Part shown: piece by piece, positions 9,957 through 17,872 of the stretch
Layout of the letters: each line of letters begins with the position of its first letter
Numbering within the stretch: position 1 is the first letter of the stretch
Source of the DNA: an uncultured Gammaproteobacteria bacterium
GTDB lineage: Bacteria > Pseudomonadota > Gammaproteobacteria > Ga0077536
Reading direction: 5' to 3'
DNA: 64,000 nucleotides
Assembly: GCA_938082545.1 (NCBI GenBank)
Contig: CALKCL010000001.1
Coordinates: 34,664 to 98,663 of the forward strand
The notes under the pieces: model-generated
Told to the model about the DNA's origin: nothing
The model's database searches: none
What the model saw: only the letters and a program-made list of their open reading frames with translations
Position numbers and translations under genes: made by a program

Positions 9957-11159
9957 ATGGCTAGTGGAATAAGAGACAAGGTTGCAATTATTGGAATGGG
10001 TTGTACGCGGTTCGGCGAACGCTGGGATTGTGGTCCAGAAGAGCTGATGGTCGAGGCTTTCAACGAAGCGCTCACTGATTCTGGAGTTTCGCGCGATCAG
10101 ATTGAGATGGCTTGGCTGGGACTTTTTTTCCAGGAGCAAAGCGCCGGGAAATCAGGCTTGCCATTAAGTATGGCGTTGAGACTCCCGAATATCCCCGTAA
10201 CACGAGTTGAGAATATGTGTGCGACCGGGACAGAGGCGCTTAGAGGCGCTGTCTACGCTGTCGCAGCTGGTGCCTGTGACATCGCGATGGCAGTAGGAGT
10301 AGAGAAGTTAAAGGATACCGGTTACCCAGGTTTGCCTGAGCGCAGCAAGGGAACATTTGATGATCTGTGGCTTCCGAATGCAACCGCGCCAGGCGCGTTT
10401 GCGCAACTTGCAAGTGCTTACCAAGCCAAACATGGATGTGATTCTATCGATTTAAAGCGTGCTATGGCACATATCTCAGTCAAGAGTCATGACAACGGTT
10501 TACTGAACCCTAAAGCCCATTTACGGCGAGCTATCACTGAAGAACAGGCTATGAACGCGCCCATGATTGCCGCGCCCCTTGGCTTATATGATTGTTGCGG
10601 GGTCAGTGATGGCGCTGCCTGTGCAATTGTAACGAGTGTTGAAAAAGCCAAAGAGATGGGCATCAAAGATATGATCACGGTAAAAGCAATGCAGTTAGCG
10701 CCCAGTAACGGCTTTGAGATGTCTACAACAGATTGGGATGGTAGTTATCTTCAAACGACGCGCATAGCCGCGGCGAGAGCTTATAAAGAAGCAGGAATAA
10801 CAGATCCTATTAAGCAGCTCGATATGACAGAAGTGCACGATTGTTTTTCAGTGACAGAGCTCGTTGTTATGGAGGACCTAGGCTTATGTGAGGAGGGCGG
10901 CGCTATAAAAGCTGTACTGGACGGAAAGTTCGATAAAGATGGCGAGGTTCCATGCCAAATTGATGGTGGGTTAAAATGCTTCGGTCATCCGATAGGAGCC
11001 AGTGGGTTGCGAATGGCTTATGAAATCTATCTTCAACTTCAAGGTAAAGCAGGGGAGCGTCAATTGGACAACCCTTCTATGGGCCTGACTCATAATTTAG
11101 GCGGGCACCCGTTTAGAAATGTAGCGAGTGTGTCGGTGCTAGGTTTACACTCCGAGTAA
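9957..11159 (+). CDS. Thiolase family protein (SCP-x/acetyl-CoA acetyltransferase like)
   Basis: 400 aa; ENMCATGTEALRGAV nucleophile motif, EVHDCFSVTEL, CFGHPIGASGLRM. Confidence 0.92.
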   Translation: MASGIRDKVAIIGMGCTRFGERWDCGPEELMVEAFNEALTDSGVSRDQIEMAWLGLFFQEQSAGKSGLPLSMALRLPNIPVTRVENMCATGTEALRGAVYAVAAGACDIAMAVGVEKLKDTGYPGLPERSKGTFDDLWLPNATAPGAFAQLASAYQAKHGCDSIDLKRAMAHISVKSHDNGLLNPKAHLRRAITEEQAMNAPMIAAPLGLYDCCGVSDGAACAIVTSVEKAKEMGIKDMITVKAMQLAPSNGFEMSTTDWDGSYLQTTRIAAARAYKEAGITDPIKQLDMTEVHDCFSVTELVVMEDLGLCEEGGAIKAVLDGKFDKDGEVPCQIDGGLKCFGHPIGASGLRMAYEIYLQLQGKAGERQLDNPSMGLTHNLGGHPFRNVASVSVLGLHSE

Positions 11160-11214
11160 CCTCTAATATATTTAGACTGAAAAATGCCGTTAAAAAAACT
11201 GTGAGAACTCAATT

Positions 11215-12360
11215 ATGAATGCTTATCACTCACCCTGGATGACTGAAGATCACGTAATGTATCGAGACGGTGTGCGCAAGTTTCTCGAAACTGAATTTTT
11301 ACCACAACGAGAACATTGGATCGAACAGGGTTACCCAGAGAAAGAATATTGGAAAAAAGCCGGTGAGATGGGATTGCTGTGTCCTGATCTACCGGCAGAG
11401 TACGGTGGTGGAGGGGGTGACTTTGGGTTTGACGTTATTACATATGAAGAGTTAATGAGACTGTGTATTTCAAGCTTTGGAAATGGGATACAAAGCATTG
11501 TTGCTCACTATATACTTAGGTACGGAACAGAAGAGCAAAAATTACACTGGTTACCTGGGATGGCTACCGGTGACTTCATTACATCTATAGCAATGACAGA
11601 ACCGGGTACGGGATCGGATTTGCAATCCATTAAAACTTCAGCGGTTAGAGATGGTGATGAATATGTGCTGAATGGATCTAAAACTTTTATCACTAATGGT
11701 TATAACGCTAATTTAATTTGTGTCGTATGCAAGACGGATCCATCGGAGGGAGCGAAAGGAGTTTCGCTTTTGATGTGTGAAGTTGACGATCTCAATGGGT
11801 TTAGCCGTAATAAGCCGCTAAAAAAAATCGGAATGAAAGGACAAGATACTTGTGAGTTATTTTTTGACGAGTGTCGTATCCCTGTGGGTAATGTATTAGG
11901 TGGAGAAGAAGGGCAAGGCTTCTACCAACTGATGGCTCAACTTCCGCGAGAAAGACTGATTATTGCTGTAAGCGCGATAGCGGCAGTTGAAGCTGTCCTC
12001 GAGCAGACAATAGAGTATACAAAAGAAAGAAAAGCGTTTAATAACCCATTAATGTCGTTTCAAAACACTAAATTTAAACTGGCTGAGATGGCTACTGAAG
12101 CGAAAATTTCCAGGATTTTTGTCGATCATTGTATTGAACAGCTTATGGTTGGCCATCTTGATAATGAAACAGCTTCAATGGCTAAATGGTGGTGTAGTGA
12201 GAAACAATTTGACACGGCTCATCAGTGTCTTCAGTTGCACGGGGGCTATGGGTATATGATGGAATATCCTGTAGCCCACTATTTTACGGATAGTCGTGTG
12301 CAAATGATTTATGGTGGTTCCAATGAAATAATGAAAGAGCTGATTTCTCGAAGTCTCTAG
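11215..12360 (+). CDS. Acyl-CoA dehydrogenase
   Basis: 381 aa; MTEPGTGSDLQSIKTSA, LNGSKTFITNGYNA, QLHGGYGYMMEYPVAHYFTDSRVQMIYGGSNEIMKELI. Confidence 0.96.
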   Translation: MNAYHSPWMTEDHVMYRDGVRKFLETEFLPQREHWIEQGYPEKEYWKKAGEMGLLCPDLPAEYGGGGGDFGFDVITYEELMRLCISSFGNGIQSIVAHYILRYGTEEQKLHWLPGMATGDFITSIAMTEPGTGSDLQSIKTSAVRDGDEYVLNGSKTFITNGYNANLICVVCKTDPSEGAKGVSLLMCEVDDLNGFSRNKPLKKIGMKGQDTCELFFDECRIPVGNVLGGEEGQGFYQLMAQLPRERLIIAVSAIAAVEAVLEQTIEYTKERKAFNNPLMSFQNTKFKLAEMATEAKISRIFVDHCIEQLMVGHLDNETASMAKWWCSEKQFDTAHQCLQLHGGYGYMMEYPVAHYFTDSRVQMIYGGSNEIMKELISRSL

Positions 12361-12398
12361 TTCATGATTGCATTTTTGTTACATCATAAGATCATTTA

Positions 12399-13922
12399 GT
12401 GAGTTCTAACTGTAATTTATTTTCTCGCTTTTCTCAGTGTTTTCCTGCGGAAGAAAATACTTTTTTAATTGACGACGCGGGCGTGTGTCATACCTACGCT
12501 GATTTAGAGAAGAAAAGTAGTGACATCGCTTACAACCTAGTAGAGAAGGGCTTGCAGCCAGGCGATCGAGTCACCTTAATTGCTCAGAAATCCTTAAACG
12601 CGTTGTGGATCTACTTAGGTTGTCTCAGGGCAGGGGCTGTCTTTCATCCGATAAACCCAGATTACTCTAAACCAGAAATGGTATTTTTTTTAAATGATGC
12701 TCGCCCTAAATTTCTAGTCACCGATGGTGGTGCTTCCTTAAAAATAGGGAACCTCGCCTCCCAAGTTGAGTCTATTGAAGAACATCTGCAAATACCTTTA
12801 GTTGATCGAGAAGGCCTACTTTGTTCTCCCGAGAATGAAGATCAGGTTAATTTTCCTTGCCATGTAAATACCCGTAATGATACAGCGGCGTTGTTGTATT
12901 CTTCAGGTACTACGGGGGATCCTAAGGGGATATGTCTAACTCATGGGAATCTTTATGAAAATGCAGCGTCGCTTTGTCGCGCTTGGCAGTTTTCGCCGGA
13001 TGATATCCTTCTTCATGTTTTGCCGGTTTTCCATGTCCATGGGCTTTTTATAGCTTTGGGTCCAGTACTTGTTGCAGGCGCAAGTATGAGATACCAAAAT
13101 AAGTTTGTAGTTGATGCAGTAATAGAAGCATTGCCAAAGGTAACGGTGTTGATGGGCGTCCCTACCTACTATAGTCGTCTGTTGGATAACCCGGAATTTA
13201 CAAATATATCGTCACGAAATATCCGCGTGTTTATTTCGGGTTCTGCTCCATTGACAGAAAGTGTCTTTCGGCGATTTGAGGAGCGCACCAGTCATAAAAT
13301 TTTAGAGCGATATGGGATGACTGAAACTGGAGTGAACACCTCAAATCCTATTGACGGAGATAGAATCCCTGAGTCTGTGGGTGTGGTTCTTCCTGGAGTA
13401 GAACTAAGAATTACTAATGAGGAAGGCATCGAGGTAAAAGATGAGAGTGTTGGGGCCATAGAAGTTAGAGGTGATAATGTTTTCCCGAGATACTGGGGGC
13501 TGACTGATAAGACCAGAGAAGCATTTGACGGGGCCGGATGGTTTGGTACAGGTGATCAAGGTAGCATGGATTCAAATGGATACTTGTTTATCTCCGGTCG
13601 CTCCAAAGATATGATAATTACTGGGGGTTTAAATGTTTACCCAAAAGAAGTGGAGAGAGTGTTGGATAAATTTCCTGAAATTATCGAATCCTCTGTATTT
13701 GGCGTGCCCCATAGTGACTTTGGAGAAGGAGTGATGGCTGCCGTTGTGATGAAGGGGAATGAACCCTTGGAACAGCGAAGAGTTATTGAGTCACTTAACG
13801 AACAACTAGCAAGATTCAAGATCCCCAAGCACATTGTTGCCCTGGAAGAATTACCACGAAATGCAATGGGGAAAGTGATGAAAGGTGAATTGAGAAGCAG
13901 CTACGCTAGCTTTTTTTCATGA
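12399..13922 (+). CDS. Class I adenylate-forming acyl-CoA synthetase (malonyl-CoA-synthetase-like)
   Basis: 507 aa, GTG start; LLYSSGTTGDPKGICLTHGNL, ERYGMTETG, GWFGTGDQG, GRSKDMIITGGLNVYPKEVE. Confidence 0.93.
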   Translation: MSSNCNLFSRFSQCFPAEENTFLIDDAGVCHTYADLEKKSSDIAYNLVEKGLQPGDRVTLIAQKSLNALWIYLGCLRAGAVFHPINPDYSKPEMVFFLNDARPKFLVTDGGASLKIGNLASQVESIEEHLQIPLVDREGLLCSPENEDQVNFPCHVNTRNDTAALLYSSGTTGDPKGICLTHGNLYENAASLCRAWQFSPDDILLHVLPVFHVHGLFIALGPVLVAGASMRYQNKFVVDAVIEALPKVTVLMGVPTYYSRLLDNPEFTNISSRNIRVFISGSAPLTESVFRRFEERTSHKILERYGMTETGVNTSNPIDGDRIPESVGVVLPGVELRITNEEGIEVKDESVGAIEVRGDNVFPRYWGLTDKTREAFDGAGWFGTGDQGSMDSNGYLFISGRSKDMIITGGLNVYPKEVERVLDKFPEIIESSVFGVPHSDFGEGVMAAVVMKGNEPLEQRRVIESLNEQLARFKIPKHIVALEELPRNAMGKVMKGELRSSYASFFS

Positions 13923-14006
13923 AGTGAGATTCGCATGTCCAATGCAAACTTTACTTGAGATATTTTTAACATTCGTAGTAAATAATAATAGAACAAGGAG
14001 ATAGAA

Positions 14007-14462
14007 ATGGCAGGTTTGTTTTTTGAAGAATTTTCGGTTGGTCAAAAGTTCGAACACGCAATAACACGCACAGTAACGGAAACAGATAATGTGATGTTCA
14101 CGACCATGACACATAACCCTGCCAAACTGCATCTCGATGAGGAGTATTGTCGCGAGCATACTGAATTTGGACAGAGAATTGTTAATAGTTGCTTCACTTT
14201 GTCGTTGATGGTCGGCATAAGCGTTTACGATACTACGCTTGGAACAGCAGTTGCCAACTTGGGATGGGATGAAGTTCGCTTTCCTCATCCAGTGTTCCAT
14301 GGTGATACGCTCAGAGTTGAGACGGAAATCCTTGAAACGCGGGCAAGTAAGTCACGTCCTAAAAATGGGATTGTACTTTTTGCCCATAGCGCTTTTAATC
14401 AGAAGAACGAACTTGTAGCGTATTGTAAAAGATCCGGTTTGATTCTAAGGAAGCCTAGCTAA
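14007..14462 (+). CDS. MaoC family dehydratase (mesaconyl/itaconyl-CoA-hydratase-like)
   Basis: 151 aa; hot-dog MaoC pattern [48 protein letters not shown] overlap with the following CitE-like gene. Confidence 0.88.
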   Translation: MAGLFFEEFSVGQKFEHAITRTVTETDNVMFTTMTHNPAKLHLDEEYCREHTEFGQRIVNSCFTLSLMVGISVYDTTLGTAVANLGWDEVRFPHPVFHGDTLRVETEILETRASKSRPKNGIVLFAHSAFNQKNELVAYCKRSGLILRKPS

Positions 14463-15340
14463 TGTTTAGATCATTATTGTTTGCTCCTGGTGACAGTGAG
14501 AAAAAAATGCTTAAGGCTTCTAACGTTGGCGCTGATTGCGTTATCCTTGATTTGGAAGACTCAGTTGTAGAATCACGTAAACCAATCGCACGAGAAATGG
14601 TGACTGAATTCTTAAAACAAGGGGGTAACCCGGAAGTCTCTTATTTCGTGAGGATTAATCCTTTAGATTCTGGTAAATTTCTGCAGGATTTGGCAGCAGT
14701 TGTACCTGCAGGCCCAGCTGGGATTGTCTTTCCTAAGTCTAATGGAGTGCAAGAAGCCTTGGTTATCGGAAACTACATCGAGGTGTTGGAAGTTGAGCAC
14801 GGGCTAACAACTGACTCAGTACGACTCTTACCTCTCGTTTCAGAGACGCCAACGGCCATATTTACCATGGGCGAGTACAAGGATGGGCCAGCTCGGATGA
14901 TGGGACTCACTTGGGGAGCAGAAGATCTTGGAGCGGCTGTGGGAGCGAGTGCTAATTTGCAAAGCAATAAGGATTGGACGTCCCCATATCAAATGACTCG
15001 TGCATTGTGTTTGTTTGCAGCTCATGCAGCAAAGGTTCAAGCGATTGATACGGTCATGGCCGACTTCCGCGATCTGGACCGACTGAAAGTGGTTTGTAAT
15101 GAAGGACGCAGAGATGGATTCACAGGGAAAATATGTATTCACCCAGCGCAAGTAGAGGTAATAAATGAGGCTTACTCCCCCAGTTCTGAAGAGTTAAACC
15201 ATGCGCGGGCTGTGATAAAAGCGTTCGCTGAAAACCCCGAGGCAGGTACATTGCAAATTGAAGGCAAAATGATTGATAAACCGCACCTTGTTTTGGCAGA
15301 GCGGGTCCTGGCGTTTGCTGCAGAACTTGCAAACAAATAA
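14462..15340 (+). CDS. HpcH/HpaI aldolase / CitE-like CoA lyase
   Basis: 292 aa; RSLLFAPGDSEKKMLKASNVGADCVILDLEDSV, FVRINPLDSG, GKICIHPAQVEVINEAYSPS. Confidence 0.93.
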   Translation: MFRSLLFAPGDSEKKMLKASNVGADCVILDLEDSVVESRKPIAREMVTEFLKQGGNPEVSYFVRINPLDSGKFLQDLAAVVPAGPAGIVFPKSNGVQEALVIGNYIEVLEVEHGLTTDSVRLLPLVSETPTAIFTMGEYKDGPARMMGLTWGAEDLGAAVGASANLQSNKDWTSPYQMTRALCLFAAHAAKVQAIDTVMADFRDLDRLKVVCNEGRRDGFTGKICIHPAQVEVINEAYSPSSEELNHARAVIKAFAENPEAGTLQIEGKMIDKPHLVLAERVLAFAAELANK

Positions 15341-15359
15341 AATAAAACAGGAGTTGAGT

Positions 15360-16235
15360 ATGAACGATTGGGTGAAGAGTAAAAAAACTGTAGATGTCTT
15401 GGGCCATAAAATGGCTTATGTAGAAATGGGGGAAGGCCGACCAATAATTTTTCAACATGGCAATCCTACGTCTTCATACCTGTGGCGAAACATTATGCCC
15501 AAGCTCGCACATTTGGGCAGGTGTATCGCTATTGATTTAATAGGGATGGGTGATTCTGATAAACTTGCTGAATCTGGCCCAGATAGATACACTTTTGCGG
15601 AGCATAGCCGTTATTTAGAAGGCGCTTTAGATGCCCTTGGCATCAACAATGATATTGTTTGGGTCGTTCATGATTGGGGAAGCGCGCTAGGTTTTGATTA
15701 TATTGCAAGGCACCCCGAGAGAGTGGCTGCGGTGTCCTATATGGAAGGGATCGTCAAAGAAATGACGTGGGATGAGTGGCCAGAAAGTGCCCGCGATATG
15801 TTTAAAACTTTTCGCAGCCCTGCAGGTGACGAAGTTGTTTTAGATAAGAACGTATTCGTTGAACGTGTTTTACCGGCTTCTATCATTAGAGAACTATCTG
15901 GTGAGGAAATGGACGCGTACAAGGCTCCTTTCTTAAACGCGGGGGAAGACCGTCGTCCTACTTTGACTTGGCCCAGACAGATCCCTATCGAGGGAGAGCC
16001 AGAAGATGTTTGCGCGATTGTCCGTAATTATGGTCAACACCTGAGTAAAAGTAATATCCCAAAGCTATTCATTGAAGCAAACCCAGGAATGATACTTAAA
16101 GGAAATTTGGCTAAATACGCGAAAACCTGGCCAAATCAAACGCATGCCTCGGTAAAGGGATTGCACTTTATCCAAGAGGATTCCCCCGTTGAAATTGCGG
16201 ATGCGATTTCAGTCTGGATAGAAAATTTTTCCTGA
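15360..16235 (+). CDS. Haloalkane dehalogenase (alpha/beta hydrolase)
   Basis: Start taken at ATG 15360 (MNDWVKSKKTVDVLGHKMAY). HGNPTSSYLWRN, VVHDWGSALGFDY, SYMEGIVKEMTWDEWPE, GLHFIQEDSPVEI: the expected Asn/Asp-Trp/Glu/His catalytic set of the DhaA-type family. Confidence 0.9.
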   Translation: MNDWVKSKKTVDVLGHKMAYVEMGEGRPIIFQHGNPTSSYLWRNIMPKLAHLGRCIAIDLIGMGDSDKLAESGPDRYTFAEHSRYLEGALDALGINNDIVWVVHDWGSALGFDYIARHPERVAAVSYMEGIVKEMTWDEWPESARDMFKTFRSPAGDEVVLDKNVFVERVLPASIIRELSGEEMDAYKAPFLNAGEDRRPTLTWPRQIPIEGEPEDVCAIVRNYGQHLSKSNIPKLFIEANPGMILKGNLAKYAKTWPNQTHASVKGLHFIQEDSPVEIADAISVWIENFS

Positions 16236-16259
16236 TTCTTAGTCTGAGGACTTTTGGTA

Positions 16260-17078
16260 ATGAGCGCACAATCTGATTTATCTTCCAAAGTTACTATCGC
16301 AACGCTAAAAGCTAAAAAATTAGCTGCGGAGAAAATTACAGCCTTAACTGCCTATGATGCAGCTTTTGCAAGTGTCCTAGATGCTTCTGGAGTTGATTTT
16401 GTTTTGGTGGGGGATTCTCTAGGGATGGTCGTTCAAGGTAGAGATACCACGATTTCCGTAACTGTCGATGAAATCATCTATCATAGTCAGTTAGTGTCTC
16501 GGGGGCTTGAGCGTTCTTTATTGATGGCTGACATGCCATTTATGAGTTACGCAACGCCAGATGATTGTCTTAGAAATGCCGCGAGGATGATGAAGGAAGG
16601 TAATGCTGAAGTAGTTAAACTTGAATGGGGTGCACTTGAAATAGATATGGTTTATCGACTGACTGAGTGTGGTGTTCCCGTATGTGCACACCTGGGTTTA
16701 ACACCTCAAGCTATCCACAAATATGGCGGTTACAAAGTGCAAGGTCGTGAAGCAAGCGCGGCAATTCAGATGAAAAAAGATGCTTTGGAGCTAGAACAGG
16801 CAGGGGCAGACATTTTATTGCTCGAATGTGTCCCTATGACCTTGGCACAAGAAATCACTGACCAAGCAAAGATCCCAGTTATTGGTATAGGCGCGGGGCA
16901 ACACGTCGACGGTCAAATCTTAGTTCTTTATGACGTGTTAGATATAGCTCCTGGCAAGCGCACTCGTTTTTCAAAGAACTATATGGAACAGGAAAGCTCT
17001 ATTCAAGCTGCGGTGTCTGCTTATGTACGCGAGGTTGAACTCAGTGAATTTCCGACAGCAGAATACGCATTTAAATGA
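16260..17078 (+). CDS. panB: 3-methyl-2-oxobutanoate hydroxymethyltransferase
   Basis: ORF begins at TTG 16254; ATG at 16260. ITALTAYDAAFASVLDASGVDFVLVGDSLGMVVQGRDTT, AHLGLTPQAIHKYGGYKVQGR, IPVIGIGAGQHVDGQILVLYD. Confidence 0.93.
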   Translation: MSAQSDLSSKVTIATLKAKKLAAEKITALTAYDAAFASVLDASGVDFVLVGDSLGMVVQGRDTTISVTVDEIIYHSQLVSRGLERSLLMADMPFMSYATPDDCLRNAARMMKEGNAEVVKLEWGALEIDMVYRLTECGVPVCAHLGLTPQAIHKYGGYKVQGREASAAIQMKKDALELEQAGADILLLECVPMTLAQEITDQAKIPVIGIGAGQHVDGQILVLYDVLDIAPGKRTRFSKNYMEQESSIQAAVSAYVREVELSEFPTAEYAFK

Positions 17079-17177
17079 ATTCAATCCACTAATGAAACTG
17101 ATGAATTTTATAGAATAAAGATGATATATAGTCTTTAAGTATCTATTAAATATAGCTAATGTATGATTTTTCCACGC

Positions 17178-17196
17178 TACTTGTTGCGAACAAGTA
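17178..17196. promoter_or_regulatory. Candidate TetR operator: perfect 19-bp palindrome TACTTGTT-GCG-AACAAGTA
   Basis: 8-bp perfect inverted arms with 3-nt spacer, 22 bp upstream of the tetR-type start codon (17219). Confidence 0.55.
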
Positions 17197-17218
17197 ATAG
17201 TTCGCTCATAATTCCTAA

Positions 17219-17872
17219 ATGTCTGTTTCACAACCACTAATTCACGATAGGCCAAGCCACGCTGAGAGAACAGCTCTTTCGGACGCTCGTATGGTTGATG
17301 CAGCCGTTGGACTTATCTGTTCTAAGGGAGCGACAAAGACCACACTTAAAGAAGTTGGTGAGATTGCAGGTTATAGTCGAGGGTTAGCTAGTCAGCGATT
17401 TGGTAGCAAAGACAAGCTTTTTACTTTTATAGTTAGATCAGTCGGGGAACTTTGGTTAGGAGACCTTCGACGGGCGGTGCTAGATAACGTTGGCATAGAA
17501 GCTATAGAGAAAGCTCTCGATGCGCACTACGCTTTGATCGTTAGGGATGCACCCGCTATCCGGGCATTCTACATTCTCTGGTTTAAATCAATAGGGCCGG
17601 ATGAAGAGCTGAAAAAGGTTGTAGCTAATATCCATGACCGGCGGCGTAAAGACGTCGAGAAATGGTTGAGAAAAGCGGTCTTCACGGGGGAGCTTTCTAA
17701 AGAAGTCGATTGTAAAAGCGCCGCTCAGAATTTCTGCGCAGCGATCATTGGTGTGGTTTACCAGTGGCTGGCTAATCCAGCAGACAAAGTACAAATCAAA
17801 GCATTACATGAAACATTGAAGTTACAAACAATTTTGTCTTTGAGACGAAATTCAGTAGGGAGTATGACATGA
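17219..17872 (+). CDS. TetR/AcrR family transcriptional regulator
   Basis: 217 aa; N-terminal HTH (RMVDAAVGLICSKGATKTTLKEVGEIAGYSRGLASQRFGSKDKLFTFIV). Stop overlaps next start (ATGA). Confidence 0.92.
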   Translation: MSVSQPLIHDRPSHAERTALSDARMVDAAVGLICSKGATKTTLKEVGEIAGYSRGLASQRFGSKDKLFTFIVRSVGELWLGDLRRAVLDNVGIEAIEKALDAHYALIVRDAPAIRAFYILWFKSIGPDEELKKVVANIHDRRRKDVEKWLRKAVFTGELSKEVDCKSAAQNFCAAIIGVVYQWLANPADKVQIKALHETLKLQTILSLRRNSVGSMT

